Source: an uncultured Cohaesibacter sp. (lineage in GTDB: Bacteria > Pseudomonadota > Alphaproteobacteria > Rhizobiales > Cohaesibacteraceae). Taken from it: a DNA stretch of 64,000 nucleotides. The stretch covers positions 3,550,501 through 3,614,500 of the forward strand of contig NZ_OY781114.1 of the NCBI RefSeq assembly GCF_963676485.1, in the 5' to 3' direction. Below, piece after piece: positions 34,346 through 44,155 of this stretch. The notes below the pieces were generated by a model. That model made no database searches. It was not told where the DNA came from and saw only the letters and a list, made by a program, of their open reading frames with translations. Positions within the stretch are counted from its first letter, which is position 1. Each line of letters starts with the position of its first letter. The translations under genes and the position numbers were made by a program.

Positions 34346-34500
34346 GGCACACCTCTTTTCTTTTTGGATGCAACAGGGCTTTGCCCCGAATGAGTTGTCA
34401 GAAAGCGTTATAAGAAAAGGGGCTTTCGGCCCCTTTTTCAGCGAACTGTCTGATCACGAGCTGTTGTTACTCTTTCGCGTTCAGAGCGGATGACAAGGCT

Positions 34501-35286
34501 TTAGCCCCGACATTCGCCGGTCAGGCTCATGAAACGATTCTGCTTGTTGACATCTTCAGCGAACACGCCAGTGAAGCGGGTCGTTACGGTAGAAGCGCCC
34601 CGTTTATGTACGCCGCGCATGGTCATGCACATATGTTCCGCTTCTATGAGCAGGGCAATGCCGCGCGGAGCCAGAGTTGTTTCAATGGTTTCTATGATCT
34701 GTTCGGTCAGGCTTTCCTGAGTCTGCAACCGGCGCGCAAAGGTGTCGATGACGCGGGCAAGCTTGGAGAGACCGACAACGCCTTTTGAAGGATAATAGGC
34801 GATATGAGCCTTGCCAACGAAAGGCACCATATGATGTTCACATGCGGAGAAGAATTCTACGTCGCGCAAGAGAACCATGTCCTCATAGCCGTTGACTTCT
34901 TCGAAGGTGCGACCAAGTGGTTCTGCGGGATCTTCCCTGTAGCCACGGTAGAGCTCTTCATAGGCCTTAACGACACGCTTGGGTGTATCGATCAGACCTT
35001 CGCGCTCGGGATCATCCCCGATCCATTTGATCAGGGTGCGCACGGCCTCTTCGGCTTCCTGGCGGGAGGGGCGTGTTGCCAATGCCCAATCGTCCGCTTG
35101 CTCTTCCAGATTGGCCACTGCTTGCAGCTGTTTTTGCTTGTTGTTTTTCAAGGCGTTTTCTTGCCCCTCTTCAGCCTTATCGCCAGCAGGGTTGCTGGTG
35201 TCGACAATCATATCCATCACAGATTTGTTCGCCTTTTCTAATGGAGCATAATTGCCCGCGAACCTATCTCCCGGTTGCGCCATCAT
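34501..35286 (-). CDS. folE: GTP cyclohydrolase I
   Basis: About 261 residues from ATG 35286; a TTG at 35301 is in frame and ATG 35283 also possible. The catalytic domain starts near residue 75: [77 protein letters not shown]. Zinc ligands C154, H157 and C225 (counting from the TTG) are present. The N-terminal ~70 residues are polar and low in complexity ([19 protein letters not shown]), longer than in typical bacterial FolE. The enzyme makes dihydroneopterin triphosphate for folate. Divergent from the IscU-like gene. Confidence 0.93.
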   Translation of the reverse strand: MMAQPGDRFAGNYAPLEKANKSVMDMIVDTSNPAGDKAEEGQENALKNNKQKQLQAVANLEEQADDWALATRPSRQEAEEAVRTLIKWIGDDPEREGLIDTPKRVVKAYEELYRGYREDPAEPLGRTFEEVNGYEDMVLLRDVEFFSACEHHMVPFVGKAHIAYYPSKGVVGLSKLARVIDTFARRLQTQESLTEQIIETIETTLAPRGIALLIEAEHMCMTMRGVHKRGASTVTTRFTGVFAEDVNKQNRFMSLTGECRG

Positions 35287-35465
35287 GCACTTTTTTTCCA
35301 ATTTGTCAGTAGGAAATCCTATTTGAGTGGGATGTTATACTATAACATAAATTTCATCAATTCCTACATCCTGCTTCTGCTTTTCTTGTTTTCTTTCCTA
35401 TATAAGCGTTATAGGGAGGAATACGAGTTTCGGATCGCCAATCAGTAGCAGAAGAGAGAATTCCC

Positions 35466-35897
35466 ATGCTTGACGATGTTTATAATCACAAAATTCTCGA
35501 ATTTGCAGGGAATATTCCGCAGCTTGAGCGTTTGAGCGCGCCCATGGCTTCCTCAAAGGCGCATAGCAAACTGTGTGGTTCCACCATCGAGGTTGATCTT
35601 GTGGTTGAAGATGGCAAGGTTGCTGAGTTCGGGCAGGCGGTTAATGCATGCGCGCTGGGGCAGGCGGCCGCTTCAGTGGTCGGTCAGCATATTCTGGGCT
35701 CGGATCTGGAAGAATTGCGCCAGTTGCGCAAGGATATGCAGGCCATGCTGTGTGAGGCGGGCGATCCCCCTACGGGAAAATGGGACGATCTGAAGTTTCT
35801 TCAGCCTGTGCGCGACTATCCGGCGCGCCATGCGTCCACACTGCTTGTGTTTGACGCGGTGGTGGATGCCTTCGAGCAAATAGAAGGCGGCGCATGA
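35466..35897 (+). CDS. Iron-sulfur scaffold protein (IscU/NifU N-terminal type)
   Basis: A 143-residue protein: [53 protein letters not shown] and [11 protein letters not shown]37, C62 and C96 lie at the three cluster-ligand positions of the NifU_N/IscU fold. Such single genes next to yidD are common in Rhizobiales. It probably carries or assembles Fe-S clusters for a specific user, but no isc or suf genes are nearby. Its stop overlaps the yidD start by four bases, so they form an operon. Confidence 0.85.
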   Translation: MLDDVYNHKILEFAGNIPQLERLSAPMASSKAHSKLCGSTIEVDLVVEDGKVAEFGQAVNACALGQAAASVVGQHILGSDLEELRQLRKDMQAMLCEAGDPPTGKWDDLKFLQPVRDYPARHASTLLVFDAVVDAFEQIEGGA

Positions 35898-36202
35898 AAT
35901 ATCTCGCCATTGGCCTTATCAAGCTTTACCAAATTTTCCTCTCGCCTTTTGTGGGGCGGGCCTGCCGCTATCAACCAACCTGTTCGCGCTATACGGAAGA
36001 GGCCATCGGGCGGTTCGGATTCTGGGCTGGTGGCTGGATGGGCCTTGCGCGCATTATGCGATGCCATCCATTCGGGCATAGCGGCTTTGATCCTGTGCCG
36101 GAAAGGTTGCCTCAAGGTTCGGTGTGGTATAAACCATGGACTTATGGCCTTTGGGGTGGCGATCACATCGATCCGGCGACCAAGTTGGGTCCCCGACGGT
36201 GA
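35894..36202 (+). CDS. yidD: Membrane protein insertion efficiency factor
   Basis: A 102-residue protein with the YidD signature: [35 protein letters not shown], then [22 protein letters not shown]. The Cys and basic residues in [10 protein letters not shown] are typical. An N-terminal amphipathic helix attaches it to the inner membrane, where it helps YidC insert proteins. Its linkage here to an Fe-S scaffold, not to rnpA/yidC, is the rhizobial arrangement. Overlaps the gene before by four bases. Confidence 0.93.
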   Translation: MKYLAIGLIKLYQIFLSPFVGRACRYQPTCSRYTEEAIGRFGFWAGGWMGLARIMRCHPFGHSGFDPVPERLPQGSVWYKPWTYGLWGGDHIDPATKLGPRR

Positions 36203-36316
36203 GATGCGCAACTCCGCTTGAACTGGCCTTTTGATAAATCGCTTATATGAAACATCCGGGTTTTTAAACCCGACAGCTTACCTGCGTTGTAGGCAGGAGT
36301 TGAGCAGGAGACGATT

Positions 36317-38272
36317 ATGGTCAATCTGACTTTCCCCGACGGATCTGTTCGTGAATATGACGATGGCGTACGTGGCGTCGACGTCGCAGAGGGCATTTCC
36401 AAATCTTTGGCAAAAAAAGCCGTCGCCATGAAACTGAATGGCGAACTGGCTGATCTGGCTGATCCGATTGCACAAGATGCAAAGATCGAGATCGTGACGC
36501 GCACTGATGATGATGCGCTTGAACTGATCCGCCATGATGCGGCCCATGTGATGGCTGAAGCAGTGCAGGAATTGTTCCCTGGCACGCAAGTCACCATCGG
36601 CCCGGTCATTACTGATGGCTTTTATTATGACTTTGCCCGCGAAGAGCCTTTCACCACGGAAGATCTTGAGCTGATCGAAAAGAAAATGGCAGAGATCATC
36701 GACCGCAACGCTTCCTTCACCAAGGAAGTCTGGAGTCGCGATGTTGCCAAGAAGCATTTCTCCGACAGGGGTGAAAGCTACAAGGTGGAACTGGTTGATG
36801 CCATCCCTGAAGGGGAAGACGTCAAGATCTACCGTCAGGGCGACTGGCTCGATCTGTGTCGTGGACCGCACATGGTTTCCACCGGCCACATTGGCAAGGC
36901 CTTCAAGCTGATGAAGGTAGCCGGTGCCTATTGGCGTGGCGATTCCAACAATGCCATGTTGAGCCGCATTTACGGAACGGCCTGGGCGAGCGAGAAAGAC
37001 CTCAAAGCCCATCTGACCCGTCTGGAAGAAGCGGAAAAACGCGACCATCGTAAGTTGGGCCGTGAAATGGACCTGTTCCATTTCCAGGAAGAGGCTCCGG
37101 GTTCCATTTTCTGGCACGAAAAGGGTTGGACCCTGTTCCAGTCGATGATCACCTATATGCGGCGGCGTCAGAAGAGCTGGGGCTACAAGGAAGTCAACAG
37201 CCCTGACATCATGGACAAGTCCTTGTGGGAGCAATCCGGTCACTGGGACAAGTTTGGTGAGAATATGTACACCACCCAGACCCCGGACGAGCGGATCTTC
37301 TGCTGCAAGCCGATGAACTGCCCGGGCCATGTTCAAATCTTCAAGAATGGTCTCAAATCCTATCGTGATCTGCCGCTGCAGATTGCCGAGTTTGGCAAGG
37401 TTCATCGGTATGAGCCTTCCGGGGCTCTGCATGGCATGATGCGCGTGCGTCACTTCACGCAGGACGACGCCCATGCTTTCTGTGCCGAGGATCAGATCAC
37501 CGAGGTCTGCGTGGCTATGCATGAGCAGATCATGTCGATCTATCATGACTTCGGCTTCACCGATATTCGGGTGAAATTCTCCGACCGTCCTGAAAAACGT
37601 GTTGGCTCCGACGCAGTTTGGGATGCTGCCGAAGAGGCCTTGAAAAAGGCCATTGATGCTGCCGGTCAGGAATGGACGTTGAATCCGGGTGAGGGTGCTT
37701 TCTATGGCCCGAAACTGGAGTATGTGCTGCGCGATGCCATTGGTCGTGACTGGCAGTGCGGTACGGTTCAGGTGGACCTGAACTTGCCCGGTCGTCTTGG
37801 TGCCTTCTATATCGACACCGACGGCAACAAGGTCCATCCGGTGATGATCCACCGAGCCCTGTTCGGATCGCTGGAACGCTTCTGCGGTATTTTGATCGAG
37901 CATTATGCCGGTCACTTCCCGCTCTGGCTTGCGCCGCTGCAGGTGGTGGTTGCTACCATCACGTCGGAAGCCGATGACTATGCGCGTGAAGTGGCCAGGA
38001 AGCTCACCGCGGCGGGCCTCAATGTGGAAACCGACTTGCGCAACGAGAAGATCAACTACAAGGTTCGTGAACACTCACTGGCCAAAGTTCCTGCTCTTCT
38101 GGTTTGTGGCAAGAAGGAAGCTGAAGAACAGAGCGTTTCAATCCGTCGGCTTGGCTCCAAGCATCAGACGTCCATGTCTCTGGATGAAGCCATTGCGTCT
38201 CTCGTTGATGAGGCGATTGCTCCGGACTTGCGTCGTGCACTTGAAGCTGCAAAAGCGGAAGCGGCTGAATAA
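36317..38272 (+). CDS. thrS: Threonyl-tRNA synthetase
   Basis: A 651-residue full-length class II synthetase. Domains: TGS (residues ~1-60, [17 protein letters not shown]), the editing N2 domain with [24 protein letters not shown], the catalytic core with zinc ligand C334 in [11 protein letters not shown], motif 2 region [22 protein letters not shown], motif 3 [23 protein letters not shown], and a C-terminal anticodon-binding domain (~550-640). The short leader has a hairpin CGGGTTT-TT-AAACCCG (about 36258-36273). A strong terminator follows the stop. Confidence 0.97.
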   Translation: MVNLTFPDGSVREYDDGVRGVDVAEGISKSLAKKAVAMKLNGELADLADPIAQDAKIEIVTRTDDDALELIRHDAAHVMAEAVQELFPGTQVTIGPVITDGFYYDFAREEPFTTEDLELIEKKMAEIIDRNASFTKEVWSRDVAKKHFSDRGESYKVELVDAIPEGEDVKIYRQGDWLDLCRGPHMVSTGHIGKAFKLMKVAGAYWRGDSNNAMLSRIYGTAWASEKDLKAHLTRLEEAEKRDHRKLGREMDLFHFQEEAPGSIFWHEKGWTLFQSMITYMRRRQKSWGYKEVNSPDIMDKSLWEQSGHWDKFGENMYTTQTPDERIFCCKPMNCPGHVQIFKNGLKSYRDLPLQIAEFGKVHRYEPSGALHGMMRVRHFTQDDAHAFCAEDQITEVCVAMHEQIMSIYHDFGFTDIRVKFSDRPEKRVGSDAVWDAAEEALKKAIDAAGQEWTLNPGEGAFYGPKLEYVLRDAIGRDWQCGTVQVDLNLPGRLGAFYIDTDGNKVHPVMIHRALFGSLERFCGILIEHYAGHFPLWLAPLQVVVATITSEADDYAREVARKLTAAGLNVETDLRNEKINYKVREHSLAKVPALLVCGKKEAEEQSVSIRRLGSKHQTSMSLDEAIASLVDEAIAPDLRRALEAAKAEAAE

Positions 38273-38297
38273 TTCGCTTGTTCATGTTGAAAATCAA

Positions 38298-38334
38298 AAA
38301 AGGCGGTGCCGATCTGGCGCCGCCTTTTCTTTTT
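38298..38334 (+). terminator. Intrinsic terminator after thrS
   Basis: AAAAGGCGGTGCC and GGCGCCGCCTTTT pair over 13 bases (one G-U) with a GATCT loop and a long T-rich tail. It can also act for the converging minus-strand gene. Confidence 0.85.
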
Positions 38335-38430
38335 TCGTGTTGAGAAATCGAGTCAAGAATCAAACAGCTTTAACGGATGCCGTTTGGTGAGTCTCTTCAG
38401 TGTGTTGGGGCTGCTCGGTGAAGATTTGAT

Positions 38431-38853
38431 TCAATGGGCTGTGCGGGGCTGAAGTGGAGTGCAAGGGTGCATCGGGGCGCATCCACTGACAGAAATCTCG
38501 GCGCAATCTCTTTCCTTTGACAACCATTTTACGCCCGGAGCCAAGCCTGCGATCGGCAGCTCTATGCGTTGTTGTCTTGCTGCCTGAGCCAGATGGGCCA
38601 AGGCGTAACGCAGGCTATAGGCGCGGGTTTCGAAAGCGAAGAGATGATAGCCGTCATCGGTATCGATCAGTATATCTAGACAACAGGCAGGATCGAAATG
38701 GTAGCTGATGTGGCAGGTCACTGCGAGGCCGTCAAAGTCTGCGTCAAAGGCAAGCCTGGTAGTAAAGGTTGGATCTCCACAGGCGTCGCCACGGATCGGG
38801 CCGGGCGGAACATGCGGATTGAAGCGGAGCCATGGACAGACGGTGCACTGCAA
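38431..38853 (-). CDS. Hypothetical Cys/His-containing protein, start uncertain
   Basis: A 140-codon frame if the TTG at 38853 is the start. The frame is open about 100 bases further upstream (to ~38960), and that part also reads like protein, but it has no ATG or GTG. The sequence has QCTVCPW, a TTRLAFDADFDGLAVTCHISYHFDP stretch and DDGYHLFAFETRAYSLRYALAHLAQAARQQR, then a Cys-containing end. Composition looks like a real protein, with no family I recognise. The missing start may mean a non-standard start, an error or early decay. Confidence 0.45.
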   Translation of the reverse strand: MQCTVCPWLRFNPHVPPGPIRGDACGDPTFTTRLAFDADFDGLAVTCHISYHFDPACCLDILIDTDDGYHLFAFETRAYSLRYALAHLAQAARQQRIELPIAGLAPGVKWLSKERDCAEISVSGCAPMHPCTPLQPRTAH

Positions 38854-38981
38854 GCGACGCCAGAAACTGTCCCGCTCTGGCAGCGGGAGGATCTTTGGCT
38901 TTGCGCTGTTGGTGCAAGCCGGGTTTTCGGGCGTGTGCTCAATCAGATGCGCGATGGCTGAAACGTCCTTCCTCTAGGCTC

Positions 38982-40160
38982 TTATTGTGCCGTGGACAGA
39001 ACCTCGATGTCGCGATTGAGGCCTGAGGTAACCGAAAAATCTCGGTTATAGACTTCATTGCCCTGTTTGGCGATTGCTGTGTAATCCCCGGCAGCAAGAG
39101 CGAGGGTCGGGAAGGCGCCAATGGCGCGTTTGACCACATCGCCACCCGGCGTAAAGACCGTCCAGATGGTATTGGCGAGCGCTTCACCGCCGGGCTCAGA
39201 AACGAGCCGCAGGGTGATCTTTGCTGCATTGTGGATCATGGTCACATTGATCAACTTGCCCTCGGTGATCTCGACGTCGCCGCGCACCTTGGCGTTGGCT
39301 GTGCCATAGTTGGAAACGACGTGATAAGTGCCTTGGCTGAGTTTGACCACATGGTTCGGTTTCACATTCTTGACCAGGAGTGTGTGAGAGCCAGTGTCTG
39401 AATCTTCGCTGGTGTAGATATCGAATTTCAGGATGCTGTTGTCGAGCGCAATGTCGCCTGCTGCCACCGCATTCAGGCGCATCGCCCCGGCGTGCAGATT
39501 GAAGCTCTCGTTATAGTCGCCAGCCTTGGGCAGGATGACGCGTTTGGTCAGATTGGCATATCCGTATCCCGCATAGATAATGTAGCTGCCCGGCTCGAGA
39601 TCGACATCCAACGGGCCGCCATCCACGTTATGGAGCATCGGCAACTGGCCCTGCTCGTTTTTCTTGACGCCGAAGACACGCCAATTGACCCCTCTTTGCA
39701 GGATCTGGCCATCATCGGAAAGCAGGGCTGTCAGCTGAAGACGGGCGATGCCACCCGGCTCGATCTGCGGCGCATCTTCCTCATCTGGCAGGGCGTCGAC
39801 CACAGAGGCCGGGACGGTGTCATTGTCTTGTGGGGCGCTTTCAGCCTCTGTGCCAGCGGGTGTTTGAGCTCCGGCCTGGTCTGTTGCAGCCTCATTCTGG
39901 TTGGCTTCAGTGCCGGTACCTTGATTGCCATTTTTAAGCGGATTGGCTGCCGGAATCGGAACTGTTTCAGGAAGCTTGAGATAAACGGGGGCCTGTCGGG
40001 GCGTGCCCTTCTGAATGACTGTGCCTAAGTCTAGTGGTGCCTGTGCCGATTGGGCGTGTGCCTCAAGGTTGGGGGAGGCAATGGTCGCGATGAAGAGCGC
40101 TGTGCAAAGGCTCAAAAACAAACTGAGAAGCCGTTGTCCGGTTGCTTTTATGCTTATCAC
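38982..40160 (-). CDS. Secreted protein with repeated beta-sandwich-like domains
   Basis: A 392-residue protein from GTG 40160 with AAGGA eight bases before. Signal peptide (residues ~1-37, ending AHAQ), then a Pro/Gln/Glu/Asp-rich disordered region (~45-135). Three similar beta-rich segments follow, each with a 'G.Y.(I/V)...YG/G.A' end: LEPGSYIIYAGYGYANLTKRV, LSQGTYHVVSNYGTANAKV and LAAGDYTAIAKQGNEVYNRDF. The pattern is like carboxypeptidase-regulatory or PEGA-type Ig folds. Probably periplasmic or surface. No enzyme motif, no family named. The three-domain repeat is seen in the sequence; the fold is inference. Confidence 0.7.
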   Translation of the reverse strand: MISIKATGQRLLSLFLSLCTALFIATIASPNLEAHAQSAQAPLDLGTVIQKGTPRQAPVYLKLPETVPIPAANPLKNGNQGTGTEANQNEAATDQAGAQTPAGTEAESAPQDNDTVPASVVDALPDEEDAPQIEPGGIARLQLTALLSDDGQILQRGVNWRVFGVKKNEQGQLPMLHNVDGGPLDVDLEPGSYIIYAGYGYANLTKRVILPKAGDYNESFNLHAGAMRLNAVAAGDIALDNSILKFDIYTSEDSDTGSHTLLVKNVKPNHVVKLSQGTYHVVSNYGTANAKVRGDVEITEGKLINVTMIHNAAKITLRLVSEPGGEALANTIWTVFTPGGDVVKRAIGAFPTLALAAGDYTAIAKQGNEVYNRDFSVTSGLNRDIEVLSTAQ

Positions 40161-40854
40161 TGATCTTTCCTTGCGTTGCCCTCAATCGGAATCGCCCGGG
40201 GGTGAGTCTCAAGCTCTGATAGTGCTGATGTTTAGCATTTGACTGCGGCTTAGGAAATCCAAAACCGTGGTAATTTGAGGGCGAGGCTGGATAAAGTCGT
40301 CGGTCTTTAGCGGTGTCTTTCTTATGGGGAGCGGTCTTCCCCCTCGAATATGCTCTTGCATTTTGCAATTGATTTGTGTCTCCGGCTTCACACTGTTGGT
40401 GGTATTGGGTGTTGAAAGACCGGTAAGAGGCAGGTGGTCGTTCGATGTTTCTTTGTTCGCCTTGGCGGTGAAATGGTTGCTTGAGATTTTGATTCATCTT
40501 GTTGGCAGATTGATTCAACTTGTTGTTATGCTGATTCAGAAAAATTATATAAATTACTGAAATAAAAGGTAAAATTCTTACTCTTAATGCGCTTCTGTGC
40601 CGTCAGTAAGGGCTGAAGGAGGCCGCTGGGGTTGAGCGCGACTGATCCGAAAGCCAATGCGTCGGGTGGGGCGTGCCGGTCGATCGCTCCATTTCCCGGT
40701 GCTTACATTTGCGTCTCGATTTATAAATTAAGCTTCTGTTAACCATTTGGTAAAAGAATGGTTAATCAAGACTAACAAGCCCGAATCTATCTCGGGTTTT
40801 CTGCCGGTGCGTATTGTCGCAGACCCTTGTCCGTTCATCGCTTTGGAGAGCGCT
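40161..40854. other. Divergent intergenic region
   Basis: Nearly 700 bases between the secreted-protein gene and the SLT gene if the latter starts at TTG 40855. It is A/T-rich around 40520-40590 and 40715-40760. The SLT frame itself is open back to 40747 but the added residues look non-coding. A 78-codon frame (40324-40560) has no support. Promoters for both genes must lie here. Confidence 0.4.
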
Positions 40855-42207
40855 TTGACCAGTTCTGTTTCGTTTAACAATTCGATCAGATTTCAGGCTG
40901 CCTTTGAAGAGGCAAGCCGGACCACGGGTACGGATTTTGCGTTTCTTCTGAATACGGCCAAGCGTGAAAGCAATTTCAACGCTGCCGCCAAGGCGCCAAC
41001 CTCGTCTGCTTCCGGCCTCTTCCAGTTTGTTGAACAGACATGGCTGGAGACAATGAAGGAAGCCGGGCCTCAGCTCGGGTTTGGCAAGGCGGCTTCGCAG
41101 ATCTCCCAGTCTGGTGACAAATATTATGTTCGCGATCCTGAAGTGCGTCAGCAGATTCTGGATATGCGGAATGATCCGAAGGTGTCGGCGATGATGGCGG
41201 GCGCTTATGCCCAAAGCAATCGGGAGCAACTGGCAGAGCAACTGAACAGGGCGCCTTCGCAAGGCGAGCTATATGCAGCGCATTTTCTGGGGGCTCAGGG
41301 AAGCAGCAAGCTGATCACCATGGCTGAAGCATCGCCCGACAAACCCGCGGCTGCTTTCTTCCCCGCTCAGGCGGAAGCCAACAAGAATATCTTCTTTGAC
41401 AGGCAGGGCAACGCCAAGAGCGTGTCCGAGGTGTATAATGATCTGGTCTCTACAGCGTCCGGCGAACCGACTTCTGCTCCCAAGGAGAAGAAGGGCTTGT
41501 TGGATATGCTGGGGCTTGGCAATCTTTTCACCGCGAAAGAATCCACCAAACAGGCGCAATTGACCCGTAGCCCGGAGACCCCGACAATTCAGACACAGCA
41601 TGTTGTGGATCTGCAGCAGGCTAGAGATGATAGTCGGATCGTCAGCGATAGCAGGGATTCTCTGGAGGCCTTTTTCTCGCAGCCTTTGCAGCGGGCGTTG
41701 CCCTCCCGCTATGGACTGAGCTACCTGCCTGACAATTCCGTTTCCTCGCAGGTGCGCGCTTCCCGCTTCGTTGCTGGAAATGACGGCCAGCAGGCGATTG
41801 AGGCGGCGTCCTCCAGCAATGGCGTGATTGCCAGCCGGATCTATGCCCAGGCATCAGAGCCTGTTCCAGCAGCAGCTCCTGCAGCAGGTGGTGGCTCGGA
41901 GGGTATGGCCTTGCCACGCCGGAAACCTTCCGCCGCAGATATCACTGCCGATGTCTATTTGGATAATCTGGCAGGTGCATTGCCGAAGGCCAAGCCGCAG
42001 TCCGTGCCAACTTCCGCATCGGTTTCCACCTCTACTGCCAGTCCTTCATCCAGCTCTGCGGCGGCTCAATCATCCGTCGTTCATAGCGCTCCGCTGGATC
42101 TGACCCGGCATGATAGGCGCCCCGCCCGCGAGCAGGCCCGGCTTGGCGCGCTTGACCTGAGCGCATTCCTGCGAGGAGATGTTTTTTCCTCCAGCGACAA
42201 AGGCTAA
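40855..42207 (+). CDS. SLT-domain lytic transglycosylase-like protein (TTG start)
   Basis: I start this at TTG 40855, five bases after GGAGAG, giving 450 residues (MTSSVSFNNSIRFQ). The N-terminal ~170 residues form an SLT goose-lysozyme-like domain: TAKRESNFNAAAKAPTSSASGLFQFVEQTWL, with catalytic Glu38, then GAYAQSNREQLAEQL and LYAAHFLGAQGSSKLI. The rest is low-complexity and Ser/Pro/Ala-rich. No Sec signal peptide is visible, unusual for a wall enzyme; such proteins in rhizobia may be exported by another route, possibly linked to the flagellum (inference). The DUF2336 gene follows ~135 bases on. Confidence 0.8.
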   Translation: MTSSVSFNNSIRFQAAFEEASRTTGTDFAFLLNTAKRESNFNAAAKAPTSSASGLFQFVEQTWLETMKEAGPQLGFGKAASQISQSGDKYYVRDPEVRQQILDMRNDPKVSAMMAGAYAQSNREQLAEQLNRAPSQGELYAAHFLGAQGSSKLITMAEASPDKPAAAFFPAQAEANKNIFFDRQGNAKSVSEVYNDLVSTASGEPTSAPKEKKGLLDMLGLGNLFTAKESTKQAQLTRSPETPTIQTQHVVDLQQARDDSRIVSDSRDSLEAFFSQPLQRALPSRYGLSYLPDNSVSSQVRASRFVAGNDGQQAIEAASSSNGVIASRIYAQASEPVPAAAPAAGGGSEGMALPRRKPSAADITADVYLDNLAGALPKAKPQSVPTSASVSTSTASPSSSSAAAQSSVVHSAPLDLTRHDRRPAREQARLGALDLSAFLRGDVFSSSDKG

Positions 42208-42342
42208 GGCTGACGAGTTGTCTGCACTGATCTTTCCACTTTTCCATTCATGGTGAACCGATCGTTAAGAGTTGCTGGTCCAGAATAGCTGCGAACGTAT
42301 GGGCATATGTCCCATTGGTGTGTGTAGCGTTTGGGCTCTGAA

Positions 42343-43542
42343 ATGATTGCTCTTTTAGGGGCGTCTGAAGGGCAGGGACTAGTCAGAATGATCGTAGAGA
42401 AGTTTCTCTCCTGGATAGAGACCGCGCCTGTTGATCGTCGCGCAGAAGCGACGAGTGCTTTGGCACGGGCTTATCTCTATTCTTCGCTAGAAGAATCCGA
42501 AAAATCAGCAGCAGAGACAGCTCTTACCGTTCTTCTGGATGATCCCGCACCCGTCGTGCGCGAAGCTCTGGCGCAGGCACTCAAGCAATCACCTTATGCG
42601 CCGCGCCCGGTCATTCTTTCTCTGGCGCAGGATATCGATGCTGTTGCTGTCCCGGTCATTGTCAGCTCTCCTGTTTTGTTGGATTCGGAGTTGGTGGACA
42701 TGGTGGCAGACAGGGGAGCATTGATACAGTGCGCCGTTGCCTCGCGCCCGTCAGTCAGTCCGGCACTTTGCGCAGCCATGGCCGAAGTTGCCGAGTCTCA
42801 GGCCTGCTGCATCATGCTGGAAAACCCAGGAGCCCAGATTACCGTTTTCAGCCTGCGCCGGTTGGCCGAGCGATTTGGCCAGATGCCGTCAGTGCGCAAT
42901 ATGCTGCTGTCTCTGGACGGCTTGCCGATCGACATCCGCCAGATGCTGATTGTTCAGCTGGGGGATGCTCTGCAGCAATTGTCTCTTGTGCAGTCTTTCG
43001 TCAGTTCCGAGCGGCGCACGTCATTGGTCAAGGATGCCTGCGACAAAGCGACAGTCGATCTGGCTTCCTGCTGTGCTCATGGCGATGAGCTGGAGGCACT
43101 GGTTGAACATCTGAGACTATCTGGCCAGCTGACAGCGGATCTGCTTATTCGCAGTCTGTGCATGGGCAATGTTTCGATGTTCGTCAAAGCGATGGTGAGT
43201 CTTACCAATCTGAGCGAAAAACGGGTGCAAGCTTGCGTGGCTGATCCATCCGAAGCGCTGGTTCAGACCTTATGCAAAAAAGCCGGGATTTCTGAACGGG
43301 TCGCGCCAGTCGTCCAGTCGGCTCTGGTGGTCTATCGCGATCTGGTGACTTCGATTGAGGACGATATGCCACGTACACGCTTCGGGCGCATGATGGTCGA
43401 ACGCATCCTCAGTGATTATAATGAGTTCGCCGAAGATGAGCTGGATGATCTGCTGGCGCTGTTGCGTCGGTTCGCAACCCAGATTGCGCGCGATGATGCA
43501 CGGTCGTTGGGCATGCGGATGAAGCAAGTGACGGCCGCCTGA
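42343..43542 (+). CDS. DUF2336 helical-repeat protein
   Basis: About 399 residues from ATG 42343 (TTG 42331 and ATG 42388 are alternatives). Soluble, all-helical, HEAT-like: LTVLLDDPAPVVREALAQAL, LAQDIDAVAVPVIVSSPVLLDSELVDMV, LIQCAVASRPSVSPALCAAMAE, matching DUF2336 proteins of Alphaproteobacteria. The C-terminal third ends FGRMMVERILSDYNEFAEDELDDLLALLRR. Function unknown; relatives have been found near motility and chemotaxis-type genes. It converges with an HPt gene and a response regulator, which suggests a shared signalling context. Confidence 0.8.
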   Translation: MIALLGASEGQGLVRMIVEKFLSWIETAPVDRRAEATSALARAYLYSSLEESEKSAAETALTVLLDDPAPVVREALAQALKQSPYAPRPVILSLAQDIDAVAVPVIVSSPVLLDSELVDMVADRGALIQCAVASRPSVSPALCAAMAEVAESQACCIMLENPGAQITVFSLRRLAERFGQMPSVRNMLLSLDGLPIDIRQMLIVQLGDALQQLSLVQSFVSSERRTSLVKDACDKATVDLASCCAHGDELEALVEHLRLSGQLTADLLIRSLCMGNVSMFVKAMVSLTNLSEKRVQACVADPSEALVQTLCKKAGISERVAPVVQSALVVYRDLVTSIEDDMPRTRFGRMMVERILSDYNEFAEDELDDLLALLRRFATQIARDDARSLGMRMKQVTAA

Positions 43543-43585
43543 GCTTCTCGCCGCAGTATAGTTGGACAGCCGAATGGTTGCTGTC

Positions 43586-44095
43586 TCAGCTTTCGCTTTC
43601 TGAGAGTTCCGGCGGGGCGTTCTTTTCGATATAGTCTGCAGTGACGACGCTCAATTCCTCAGCAAGCTGTTTACCGACTGCATTATCTTCTTCGCGTGCA
43701 TTTTCATTGACCACCGCGGCGATGGCCTGCACATGCTTTCTCAGAAGGCTTACCGGCAATTTGTCAGGGTCCGGAATTCTCTCGATCAATTCACACATGG
43801 AACCCGCGATCAGACCCGCAAGCGGAAATCCCATCGTATGAGCCTGTCCCTTGATGTCATGGCAGGAGCGGAAGAGCTTATCGATGTTTTCTTCGGACAG
43901 CCCCGCCTTTTCTGCCTTCTCCCAAGAGAATTGCAGTTTGACGACTTCGTCGCGCATCCAGTTGCCAAAATTCAAAGACAAGCGTTCCATGGCCTCTTCA
44001 GCCTTGGCAACGGGATCAAATCCGCTGCTATTGGGCAGTATCTTGATCTTTTTTCTCAAGTCGACTTTGGGCTTGATGATCTCATAGTCGGCCAT
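43586..44095 (-). CDS. Histidine phosphotransfer (HPt) domain protein
   Basis: A 169-residue protein. An N-terminal ~30-residue extension (IIKPKVDLRKKIKILP) is followed by a four-helix HPt domain with H79 in RSCHDIKGQAHTMGFPLAG, the phospho-accepting site. No kinase or receiver domain. It would pass phosphate between a hybrid kinase and a receiver. A CheY-like gene lies ~60 bases upstream on the same strand and is likely co-transcribed. The kinase is not in this window. Confidence 0.85.
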   Translation of the reverse strand: MADYEIIKPKVDLRKKIKILPNSSGFDPVAKAEEAMERLSLNFGNWMRDEVVKLQFSWEKAEKAGLSEENIDKLFRSCHDIKGQAHTMGFPLAGLIAGSMCELIERIPDPDKLPVSLLRKHVQAIAAVVNENAREEDNAVGKQLAEELSVVTADYIEKNAPPELSESES

Positions 44096-44155
44096 AGGAG
44101 CAGTCCTCTAAGGGTTGGTGTCTCTGCGTTTTGCCATACGCATCAGTAAATATCA

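Noticed and set aside
36203..36316. A T-box-like leader before thrS
   Set aside because: There are small hairpins, but no T-box sequence, and T-box control is not typical of Alphaproteobacteria.
36278..38074. A 598-codon open frame on the strand opposite thrS
   Set aside because: It is a mirror of the well-supported thrS gene caused by codon bias; the translation is His/Arg/Phe-rich and matches no family.
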